In this document: positions 1 through 8,259 of the stretch, piece after piece
Numbering within the stretch: the stretch's first letter is position 1
Layout: each line of letters opens with the position of its first letter
From: Sedimentisphaerales bacterium
GTDB lineage: Bacteria > Planctomycetota > Phycisphaerae > Sedimentisphaerales > Anaerohalosphaeraceae
Assembly (NCBI GenBank): GCA_028282905.1
Contig: JANQGW010000183.1
Span: 1 to 64,000, forward strand
Direction: 5' to 3'
Length of the DNA stretch: 64,000 nt
Program-made: the position numbers and the translations under genes
Notes under the pieces: model-generated
Databases searched by the model: none
What the model saw: the letters and a program-made list of their open reading frames with translations, nothing else
What the model was told of the DNA's origin: nothing

Positions 1-338
1 ACTGAAATCGCCGGCAGCATCACCACCGACCGCTCCAACGCCGGGAACCAATCGCCGGCCCCCAGGTACACCACCAGCAAAATCGCCAGCAGCGGCCCCT
101 CAAACCAGTTGCCCTTCAAAAACTCCTTTTTGCTCTCGGCATTAAAAAAGCGAACAAGCTTTTCGCCCAAAAACACAAAAAACACCGTCACCTTCGCCGT
201 ATTCAGCAAGGCCACCGGCAGCAGCGGCGTATCAAACCCGTACAGCATCACGAAAATCGCAATCACCGCACCCATCGCCAGAAAACTGACCACCATCACC
301 GAATGCTCAACCGCCGTATTTTTATACGATAACTTCAT
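1..338 (-). CDS. N-terminal part of a membrane protein, possibly a TrkH-like K+ transporter; truncated by left window edge
   Basis: Own reading of the minus strand from ATG at 338: MKLSYKNTAVEHSVMVVSFLAMGAVIAIFVMLYGFDTPLLPVALLNTAKVTVFFVFLGEKLVRFFNAESKKEFLKGNWFEGPLLAILLVVYLG..., open to the window edge; hydrophobic helices. TrkH assignment is a guess. Confidence 0.45.
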   Translation of the reverse strand, partial: MKLSYKNTAVEHSVMVVSFLAMGAVIAIFVMLYGFDTPLLPVALLNTAKVTVFFVFLGEKLVRFFNAESKKEFLKGNWFEGPLLAILLVVYLGAGDWFPALERSVVMLPAIS

Positions 339-428
339 ATCCCGTTCTTGTTATTCAAACACACCCTTTGCTATCCCAAATCGGAAGATGCCATCCAAAA
401 CGCAAAAATGTCATTCCAAGAAAAAAAC

Positions 429-492
429 TGTCATTCCGAGCGCAGCCGAGGAATCTACTTAAACAGCATCGCCGAAGGCGATTCCTCAATTT
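429..492. repeat. Interspersed repeat copy (TCATTCCGAGCG...GAGGAATCTACTTAAACAGC...)
   Basis: Shares TCATTCCGAGCG / GAGGAATCTA-TTTAAACAG core with copies near 2940, 18069, 37973, 40800, 44269. Confidence 0.75.
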
Positions 493-576
493 TGCTTTTT
501 ACAATTTGATTTTTGAACTAACTACACTGCCATTTAACCGTTTTGGCTCCAAATTTCCAGTTAATTTTGGAGCGGT

Positions 577-2745
577 TTAGCCCACATCCACCAACCCGAG
601 TTTCTCGCCGAAGCGTTTGATCAGTTCAGTCCGTATCGCCGCATGAGCCGCATTCGTCAGCATCGGGTCGTCTTTAATCATCGCAAACGCATCACGCCGC
701 GCCAGATTCAGCAGCTCAAAATCCTCAACAATATTGGCGATCTTCAAATCCGGCAAGCCATGCTGTCGCGTACTGAACAGCTCGCCCGGCCCGCGCAGTT
801 TCAAATCATGCTCGGCAATCTCAAATCCATCCCGGCTGCGTGTCATAATCTCCAGCCGACTGACCGCCGTCTCGTCCTCGGTCTCGGCAAACAGAAAACA
901 ATACGACTTACTCTGGCCGCGACCAATCCGCCCGCGAAGCTGATGCAGCTGCGCCAGCCCGAACCGGTTGGCATTCTCGATCACCATCATCGTCGCGTTC
1001 GGCACATCAACCCCCACCTCGATCACCACCGTCGAAACCAGCACATCGAGCTTTCCCGACCGAAACGCCGCCATCACTCCCGTTTTCTCATCCGCACTCA
1101 TCTGCCCGTGCAGCAGCCCCACCTCAAACAATGGAAACACCTTTGCTTTCAGCCGATGGTATTCATCCACCGCCGCCTTGATTTGCTTACTGTCAACGTC
1201 TTCCGTTTCATCCGAATCGATCCGCGGATACACAAAATACGCCTGCTTCTTCGCCTTCAGCCGCTGGGCAATAAAATCCATCGCCTTCGCCCTATCGTGC
1301 GGTTGCACCCAGCGCGTAATCACCTCACCCCGCCCCGGCGGACTGTGCCGGATGATCGAAACATCCAGATCGCCAAACGCCGTCATCGCCAGCGTCCTCG
1401 GAATCGGCGTCGCCGTCATCACTAAACAATGCGGCGACTGCCCCTTTCGAAGCCCTGCCCGCTGATGCACACCAAACTTGTGCTGCTCGTCAATGATCAC
1501 CAGCCCCAGGTTCGCAAACTCAATATCGCCCTGCAAAAGCGCCACCGTCCCGACAACAATATCCACCTCGCCGGCCTTGATCCGCTCCAGCAGTTCCGTG
1601 CGTTTTTTCCCGGTCATCCCGCCGACGATCAATTCCCGCCGAACCTGGCTGCCCTCCAGAAACCGCTCCATACTCTGGTAATGCTGCCTCGCCAAAATCT
1701 CCGTCGGCGCCATAATCACCGCCTGGCACTTATTTGCCACCGCCACCAGCGCCGCATACACCGCCACCACCGTCTTACCCGAGCCGACGTCCCCCTGCAA
1801 AAGCCTGTTCATCGGCACCGGCTTGGCCATATCGGCAACGACTTCCTCAATCACCGTCTCCTGATCTTCCGTCAAAATAAACGGAAACCGCCGCCGAATC
1901 CGATGGTCAATATCCTCGCTTCGCTGCATTTCGACCGCCGGGCTGCCGTGCCGCACATGATACCGCTTCAGCGCCAGCCCCGCCTGCATCAGAAACAATT
2001 CGTCATATTTAAGCCGCCGCCGGGCCTGGCCCAGCGTGTCCTCATCATCCGGCTTATGAATCTGCAAGTACGCCTTCTCACGCCCCATGAGTGCATTCTT
2101 ATCTAAAAACGCCGCGTCATACAGCTCCCCCACCATCGGCGCCAATGTCTCAATCTGCGACCGCACGATTTTCTTGATCTGCCAGTTGGGCAGCTTGCCC
2201 GTCGCCGGATACACCGGCCCGCTGATCGCCGACGGGTCCTGCACCTGATCCTCCCGCAGCACAACAAACTTCGGATTGCTCATCTGAAGCTGATACTTAT
2301 ACTTCTTCACCTTGCCGTGCACCAGCAGCACCTGCCCCGGCTCGATCTGGTTGATCAGGTACTTGCCCCGAAACCAAACCACCCGCAAAATCCCCGAATC
2401 ATCGGCCAGCGCCACCTCAAAAATCGGCACTTTCCGATACGGCTGATAATCCGTCTGCTCGACGATCCCCACCACGCAAACCGTCTGCTCAGCCCCAATA
2501 TCGCAAATATCCGACGGCTCCGGCATGAAAACCCAGTCACGCGGATAATATTCCAGCAAATCCCCCGCGCATTCGACGCCAATCTCCCGAAAAGCCTTCG
2601 CCCGTTGCGGCCCAACCCCCGACAAAAACTGCACGGGCGTCTCTAATCCAATCTCATGTACATCCTGTTCCATAAGACCCATCGTATCCGAAAATCCCAA
2701 ACTCCGCAATCCCCGTTTTTGACCAAAAAACAGCAAGAAACTCAA
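577..2745 (-). CDS. recG: ATP-dependent DNA helicase RecG
   Basis: LLQGDVGSGKTVVA Walker A, DEQHKFGV, VMTATPIPRTLAM, LRGRIGRG, typical RecG wedge domain order; true start may be internal (about 2682). Confidence 0.94.
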   Translation of the reverse strand: MSFLLFFGQKRGLRSLGFSDTMGLMEQDVHEIGLETPVQFLSGVGPQRAKAFREIGVECAGDLLEYYPRDWVFMPEPSDICDIGAEQTVCVVGIVEQTDYQPYRKVPIFEVALADDSGILRVVWFRGKYLINQIEPGQVLLVHGKVKKYKYQLQMSNPKFVVLREDQVQDPSAISGPVYPATGKLPNWQIKKIVRSQIETLAPMVGELYDAAFLDKNALMGREKAYLQIHKPDDEDTLGQARRRLKYDELFLMQAGLALKRYHVRHGSPAVEMQRSEDIDHRIRRRFPFILTEDQETVIEEVVADMAKPVPMNRLLQGDVGSGKTVVAVYAALVAVANKCQAVIMAPTEILARQHYQSMERFLEGSQVRRELIVGGMTGKKRTELLERIKAGEVDIVVGTVALLQGDIEFANLGLVIIDEQHKFGVHQRAGLRKGQSPHCLVMTATPIPRTLAMTAFGDLDVSIIRHSPPGRGEVITRWVQPHDRAKAMDFIAQRLKAKKQAYFVYPRIDSDETEDVDSKQIKAAVDEYHRLKAKVFPLFEVGLLHGQMSADEKTGVMAAFRSGKLDVLVSTVVIEVGVDVPNATMMVIENANRFGLAQLHQLRGRIGRGQSKSYCFLFAETEDETAVSRLEIMTRSRDGFEIAEHDLKLRGPGELFSTRQHGLPDLKIANIVEDFELLNLARRDAFAMIKDDPMLTNAAHAAIRTELIKRFGEKLGLVDVG

Positions 2746-2760
2746 TCCTTAACCCAAACC

Positions 2761-2887
2761 CTTGAGTTCCTGTGTCCTTGAGCTCTTACATTCCTGTATA
2801 CCTGTATACTTACATACTTATATACTTACTTCCATCCTTGTATTCCTGTATTCTTAATATCCGTCCGTGCCTGTCCGTGTCCGTCCA
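2761..2887. repeat. 8-bp quasi-periodic low-complexity intergenic tract
   Basis: attcctgt|atacctgt|atacttac|atacttat|atacttac, followed by tccgtccgtgcctgtccgtgtccgtcc. Confidence 0.7.
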
Positions 2888-2939
2888 CTCAAGAACAACA
2901 AAAGCCCAAAAAACATCGCAACCTCTCTGACTCACAATA

Positions 2940-3032
2940 TTGTCATTCCGAGCGAAGTATTGTCACCCCGGACACCGATCCGGGGCGAGGAATCTATTTA
3001 AACAGCCATCGGCCGAAGGCCGATTTCTCCAT
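2940..3032. repeat. Interspersed repeat copy with a second palindrome (CACCCCGGACACCGATCCGGGG) inside it
   Basis: tcattccgagcgaagt | attgtcaccccggacaccgatccggggc | gaggaatctatttaaacagccatcggccgaaggccgat. Confidence 0.75.
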
Positions 3033-3160
3033 TCATAATTAAAAATTCAACATTCATAATTCCAAAGTATTTCCCTTGACCGTCAAACCAATCACCGGAT
3101 AATGGACGCTTGCTTGGAGTTTACTCAGTTGAAAGCTGCGGAAAGAGGAGACAATACTAT

Positions 3161-4360
3161 ATGGGGCTTGAAAACATAGACAGCACAACAACAGAAACCG
3201 CCCAACAGGAAGACCCAATCCAGCCCGACAAGAGGGCTGCTGCCTCTCGTTGGCCCGGAGCAAACTACATTAAAAAACATTGGAAAGGACAACTGCCGCT
3301 CGGAGTGTCATTCTGGGTAAATTATTTCGGACTTTATGTGTTTTTTATTGTGTTTGCAAAGCTGTTAACCGGCCGCAGAAGCTATCTAAGCCCTATCCAG
3401 GCGGCACGTTTTGGCCTTTTGCTGTTGGTAATGGTGGCGATCACCTATCCATGGCGGATTGTCGGAATGTGGCGTTGCTGCACAAATTACGCCGCGACAC
3501 ATCATGCATCCGTAAGAGTCATATTAATTCGATTCATTATCATTGTGGGTGTCCTTCTAACGGCATGTATTCATATCACCTATTGGCCGCTATATAAACA
3601 GCGTTTTGTACATAGTTTTTTTAAGGATTACATGGCTCAATACACGCTGACCCTCCAAGAGGATAATACACTGCTGCACCTGGAAGGCTCCATGGGATTT
3701 GGATTGTCTCGCGATGTCAAAAAAATCCTCGCGGAAAATCCGAAAATTGAAGGAATCATACTGGACACACCCGGCGGACGCGCTTATGAGGGCAGGCAAC
3801 TGGCAAAATTAGTTCAACAACATGGCTTGGACACATACTCCAAGGTAGGCTGCTGCTCAGCTGGAACAATCCCTTTTCTGGCCGGCAATAAACGCTATCT
3901 GGCAAGTGGATGCCCCTTAGTATTTCATCGGGGAAAAAAATTTGAGTATGTTGACAAAAGATTCGATGCAGAAAAAATCCAACGGAAAGATTTTCAGATA
4001 TATCCCAGCAAGGAAATTGAAAGAGCATTTTTTGACAAAGCAATTTCAGAATTAAAGGCCAATGAATACTGGATACCCACAACACAGGAATTGTTAGACG
4101 CCCGTGTTGTCCATGAAATCATTCTTGATGATCAAGACATCGCGGCTTCGAAAAGACTGTATCGACTACTGGAAAGACTTACAAAGTTAGAGATAGAGCG
4201 AGGAATGGAAGAAGTCACATTTGATTTGGAATCATTGGAAGATAAATTCAGAAAGGGCTTAACTTATGATGAACGAGACAAGATACATGATCAATTGGAT
4301 ATAAGCATTGAGAAACTGGAGGCACAATTAGCCTCAGATGCAGACCCAAATGATTTATAA
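3161..4360 (+). CDS. Membrane protein with C-terminal ClpP/SppA-like (crotonase-fold) domain
   Basis: Three N-terminal hydrophobic segments; IEGIILDTPGGRAYEG...KVGCCSAGTIPFLAGNKRYLASGCPLVFHR resembles the catalytic-Ser region of ClpP/SppA-like proteins; ATG 3161 preceded by GAAAGAGGAG. Confidence 0.6.
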   Translation: MGLENIDSTTTETAQQEDPIQPDKRAAASRWPGANYIKKHWKGQLPLGVSFWVNYFGLYVFFIVFAKLLTGRRSYLSPIQAARFGLLLLVMVAITYPWRIVGMWRCCTNYAATHHASVRVILIRFIIIVGVLLTACIHITYWPLYKQRFVHSFFKDYMAQYTLTLQEDNTLLHLEGSMGFGLSRDVKKILAENPKIEGIILDTPGGRAYEGRQLAKLVQQHGLDTYSKVGCCSAGTIPFLAGNKRYLASGCPLVFHRGKKFEYVDKRFDAEKIQRKDFQIYPSKEIERAFFDKAISELKANEYWIPTTQELLDARVVHEIILDDQDIAASKRLYRLLERLTKLEIERGMEEVTFDLESLEDKFRKGLTYDERDKIHDQLDISIEKLEAQLASDADPNDL

Positions 4361-4411
4361 TCAACAGCAGAAATGGATTGTAAACCGATTTCCCCCCAAA
4401 AACCACATCTT

Positions 4412-4521
4412 CTTGAGTCCCTGTGTCCTTGAGTTCTTGTATTCTAAAAACCCTGCATTCCTGTATACCTGTATTCTTATATCCTTCTGTCCCTTCCGTC
4501 CGTGAAAGTCCGTGTTCGTCA
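4412..4521. repeat. 8-bp quasi-periodic low-complexity intergenic tract
   Basis: cttgagtccctgtgtccttgagttcttg...attcctgt|atacctgt|attcttat|atccttct; shares head with the tract at 2761. Confidence 0.7.
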
Positions 4522-4556
4522 ACTTGTCCCAAAACATCCGCGACCCACGATTTCCA

Positions 4557-4585
4557 TTGAATTTAAAGGCGTTTTCTGGTATAAT
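4557..4585 (+). promoter_or_regulatory. Sigma70-type promoter for the DUF3616/dockerin gene
   Basis: TTGAAT-N17-TATAAT. Confidence 0.6.
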
Positions 4586-4646
4586 AACGCGGTCTATATA
4601 TAGAGATAGCCAAAGACTCCTTTATCGGACTTTTGGGGGATTGCGA

Positions 4647-6779
4647 TTGATTCGTAAAATTGCTGTTATGGTAATTCTGCTGGCACTGGCCGGACTGCTT
4701 CAAGCCCGGCCGCTCAGCATTATCATCGTCACCAGTGACGCCGGTTCGGAATCCGACTACAGCGATTTTCTGCGCGAAATCTATCTCGACAACGCCGATG
4801 TCGAAATCGACGCCAACCGCTACGACGAACCGCTCAGCAACACCAAAAAACAGCAGCTCGCCGCCGCGAACCTCATCATCGTCTCCAGCGACAACGCCGG
4901 CTCCGACTACAACGGCGACTCTGCCTTCTGGTCCACATTGCCGGTACCGATTCTCTGCCACAACACCGCCCTGGCCCGCAGCAACAACGGCGAAAACTGG
5001 GACTGGTTCGACAGTGGACGAACAACCGAAGCCGTCTCCGAACTCTACCCCGCCGACGCCAATGACGCCCTGTTCGACGGAGTCGATTTAACCGGCGGCA
5101 GCCTGACACTATTCGACAACGCAAAAGATTACGAACTGCCGGACACCCCTTACACCGGCGACGGCGCACTTCTCGCCACCGATGTGACCAACCTGCCGAT
5201 GATAGTCTATTTCGACGGCACCGAACCCAACTATTACCCCGGCTCGGCATACGACCCCAACGGCGCCCCCCGAATGTTCTTTGCCATGCCCGGCAAACCC
5301 TCAACCTTCTTCGATCATGCAGCCGGACCGGCCCGACAATTCCTTCGCAACGCCGTCACCACCCTGCTTCCCGAGTGCTACCAGCCCGGCGACCTTGACT
5401 GCGACCGCGATGTGGACATGGAAGACCTCGCCGCCCTCGCGCAGCAGTGGCTGCTGCAAACAAGTACAGACGACTTCGCCCAAATCGCCGAAAACTGGCT
5501 CGCCGGCGTTGACCTGACTGCACCACAGCCCGATCCGTTCGACTGGACCGACAAACCCGTCATCGGTGACTACGGCATCCTAACCATGAAGGCCAAAAAA
5601 GCCGACGATGACCTCCACGGCGTCCAGTACTCCTTTGATTGTCTCGAAAACCCGCGTCTCATAAGCGAATGGCAATACGACCGAACCTACAGCCCCGCCG
5701 ACCTGCCGCCCGGAACCGATTTGTCCTTCCGCGTCAAAGCCCGCGACACCTCCGGCCGATTCAACGAAACCAACTTTTCAAGCATTGAAACCGTCCGCAC
5801 CGACGGCCTGTTTTACCATGCCGCCGACGCATCGGCCGCTGTCGCACTGGACCCCAACCGATTCATCATGGCCGATGACGAATTTAACATTCTGCAGGTC
5901 TATGACTGGAACGCCCCCGCTTCGGATCCCATTATGCAGACCGATATCTCCGCCGCCATCAGCATCGACCCCGCCCACCCGGAAGCCGACATCGAAGGTG
6001 CCACCTGGTTTGGCAACCGCATTTTCTGGATTGCCTCGCACGGTCGTAGCCGCCATGGCGATTACTGGCCGAGCCGCTACCGATTCTTCGCCACCACCGT
6101 CGCAACCGACGGCAGTGTCACAGTCGATGGCGTATATTTCGATTTGATCGATGATTTGATTCAATACGACCGATTCTGGCTGGCCAACGGTCTCGATCTG
6201 GGCCTTGAAGCCGCCATCGGCACCCTCGGCGACCACATCGACCCCGCAACAATCCCCGATCTGGCCCCGAAAGTCAACGGCCTCAACATCGAAGGCCTCT
6301 GCACCACCGCAGACGGCACCAAAATGTTCATTGCCTTTCGCAATCCGCGTCCCCATATCGACGGCGAAGATATGTCGCTGGTGATTCCGCTGGCAAACCC
6401 CGAAGACGTCGTCCTAAATGGCATGCCCGCCGTTTTGGAAGCTCCCATCCTGATTGACCTCGACGACCTCGGCATCCGCAGCATCGAATATTCGCCGACC
6501 ATTGGCGAATACCTCATTGTCGCCGGCTCACATCGCGGCGGCGAACAAGAACCCATCCAGTACCTCTACAACTACAGCATCGAAAAACAGGACCGCGACA
6601 AACTGGCAACGTTCTCCGACATCACCCCGGAAGCACTCTTCCAGTTCCCCGGCCAAAACGCAATTAACCTGCTCAGCGACGACGGCACACGCATCATCGA
6701 CACCCCCACCGGGCCGCAAATCAACAAACTGCTGCCAATACATCTGCGAACCTATCGAACCCGAACCATCCAGCCTTAA
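4647..6779 (+). CDS. Exported protein with dockerin-like repeat and C-terminal DUF3616 domain
   Basis: Signal peptide (TTG start 4647 or ATG 4668); dockerin-like PGDLDCDRDVDMEDLAALAQQWL; DUF3616-like ADASAAVALDPNRFIMADDEFNILQVYD...GLNIEGLCTTADGTKMFIAFRNPRP. Confidence 0.7.
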   Translation: MIRKIAVMVILLALAGLLQARPLSIIIVTSDAGSESDYSDFLREIYLDNADVEIDANRYDEPLSNTKKQQLAAANLIIVSSDNAGSDYNGDSAFWSTLPVPILCHNTALARSNNGENWDWFDSGRTTEAVSELYPADANDALFDGVDLTGGSLTLFDNAKDYELPDTPYTGDGALLATDVTNLPMIVYFDGTEPNYYPGSAYDPNGAPRMFFAMPGKPSTFFDHAAGPARQFLRNAVTTLLPECYQPGDLDCDRDVDMEDLAALAQQWLLQTSTDDFAQIAENWLAGVDLTAPQPDPFDWTDKPVIGDYGILTMKAKKADDDLHGVQYSFDCLENPRLISEWQYDRTYSPADLPPGTDLSFRVKARDTSGRFNETNFSSIETVRTDGLFYHAADASAAVALDPNRFIMADDEFNILQVYDWNAPASDPIMQTDISAAISIDPAHPEADIEGATWFGNRIFWIASHGRSRHGDYWPSRYRFFATTVATDGSVTVDGVYFDLIDDLIQYDRFWLANGLDLGLEAAIGTLGDHIDPATIPDLAPKVNGLNIEGLCTTADGTKMFIAFRNPRPHIDGEDMSLVIPLANPEDVVLNGMPAVLEAPILIDLDDLGIRSIEYSPTIGEYLIVAGSHRGGEQEPIQYLYNYSIEKQDRDKLATFSDITPEALFQFPGQNAINLLSDDGTRIIDTPTGPQINKLLPIHLRTYRTRTIQP

Positions 6780-6793
6780 GATCAAAAGCAGCG

Positions 6794-7954
6794 ATGAAAA
6801 CGACCCACAAAACAGTTCCGCTACATATTGAAAAAGCACCCGCGATTTGTCATGCCGGGCTTGACCCGGCATCCAGTGCAAAACCACTGGGTATCCATCG
6901 CAATCGAAATAACACAATCGTAACAGTCGTATCAAAATATCTTAAAAAGCCTTTTTTAATACTGATAGCCGCGATTTCCGTCACTGCTTCTGCAGATGTG
7001 ACCTTTCGCGGCAGCGCCGATGCCTCCGCCGCTGCCGCCCTCGACAATACCCGTTTCATCATAGCTGATGACGAAGACAACACCCTACGCATCTACGACT
7101 CGAACCGCCCTGACACCGAACCGGTTCAAGAGATTGACCTTTCACCAAAGCTATCCGTCGATGAGGACTACCCCGAAACCGATATCGAAGGCGCGGCCCA
7201 ACTCAATAAACGGATCTTCTGGATTACCTCACACGGCCGCAACAAAAAAGGCAAGTACCGCCAAAGCCGATACCGCTTTTTTGCAACCTCATTCACCAAC
7301 GGCAAGCTGTCCGTTGACGGCGTGTATTCCAACCTCGCCAATGACCTGATCGCCTACGATAAAACATATAAACTCGGCCTCGAAAAAGCCATCGGCACCA
7401 AAAACAACCGAGTCAGCCCGGCAAAAATCCCCGATTGCGCCCCCAAAATCGCCGGCTTAAATATCGAAGGCCTATCCACCGCTGCCGACGGCAAAACCCT
7501 GCTCATCGGCTTTCGAAACCCCCGCCCTCGCGTCAATAATAAGGAAATGGCCCTGATTATCCCGCTGACAAATCCCGAAGACGTGCTGCTCAAAAACGCC
7601 AAACCCATTTTGCAAAGTCCCATCCTACTGGACCTGAACGGCCTCGGCATCCGCGGCATGGAATACTCCAGTAAACTGCAAAAACACCTCATCATCGCCG
7701 GCTCCCACAAAGGCTCCAGCTCCGCACCAGCCTCCGCCCTGTACACCTGTGACCTGAAAACTCGCCAAACCCTGAAAATCACTGAATTTACAGATTTCAA
7801 CCCCGAAGCCATTTTCCAATTCCCAAATCAGGAAAATATCATCCTCCTCAGCGACGACGGCACCAAGCTCATCGACACTAACAACGGCGCCATCGAAAAC
7901 AAACAACTCCCCCGCAATCAGCGTACCTTCCGCACCAAAATCATCACCCCGTAA
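6794..7954 (+). CDS. DUF3616-type exported protein, paralogue of the upstream gene's C-terminus
   Basis: GSADASAAAALDNTRFIIADDEDNTLRIYD..., collinear with 4647..6779 C-terminal half; true N-terminus uncertain because a palindromic repeat is read in frame. Confidence 0.72.
   Translation: MKTTHKTVPLHIEKAPAICHAGLDPASSAKPLGIHRNRNNTIVTVVSKYLKKPFLILIAAISVTASADVTFRGSADASAAAALDNTRFIIADDEDNTLRIYDSNRPDTEPVQEIDLSPKLSVDEDYPETDIEGAAQLNKRIFWITSHGRNKKGKYRQSRYRFFATSFTNGKLSVDGVYSNLANDLIAYDKTYKLGLEKAIGTKNNRVSPAKIPDCAPKIAGLNIEGLSTAADGKTLLIGFRNPRPRVNNKEMALIIPLTNPEDVLLKNAKPILQSPILLDLNGLGIRGMEYSSKLQKHLIIAGSHKGSSSAPASALYTCDLKTRQTLKITEFTDFNPEAIFQFPNQENIILLSDDGTKLIDTNNGAIENKQLPRNQRTFRTKIITP
6848..6879. repeat. Palindromic repeat ATGCCGGG-CTTGA-CCCGGCAT
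   Basis: Perfect 8-bp arms (6852..6872); same structure at 18175 and 19057. Confidence 0.8.
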
Positions 7955-8162
7955 CCGCTCATTTTAGCACCCCAAATACAATTTCACCCAAAGACTCTGA
8001 CTACCCCGTCAATACCTGAAAATAGTCCGATAAAACACTAATTCAAGCGAATAATTAAATGGTCTCTGGCTTTGCGCTCTATTATGGTGAAAAGTTTTGT
8101 CAATTATGGGCAAATACAGTGGAGAAAAAGTCCGCTAATATTCGACATACAGATAGGCAGAA

Positions 8163-8192
8163 CGGCTCTTTCTGCGCGTGCGGAAAGAGCCG
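8163..8192. promoter_or_regulatory. Stable hairpin upstream of the giant coiled-coil gene (5'UTR element or terminator)
   Basis: CGGCTCTTTC-N10-GAAAGAGCCG, perfect 10-bp arms, 67 nt before the GTG start. Confidence 0.6.
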
Positions 8193-8259
8193 GTTTGTAA
8201 TTTTTGACTTTGAAAATTCGGGTGCGTGAATCTTTGATTTTTATACAGGAGTGTGAACG

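Noticed and set aside
643-2106. Plus-strand ORFs opposite recG
   Set aside because: Arg/His/Pro-rich antisense translations over a strongly conserved recG.
4248-4532. 94-aa minus-strand ORF (EGYKNTGIQECRVFRIQELKDTG...)
   Set aside because: Also a translation of the 8-bp quasi-periodic tract overlapping the end of a real CDS.
5778-6356. 192-aa minus-strand ORF opposite the DUF3616 gene
   Set aside because: Antisense shadow; coding evidence favours the plus strand.
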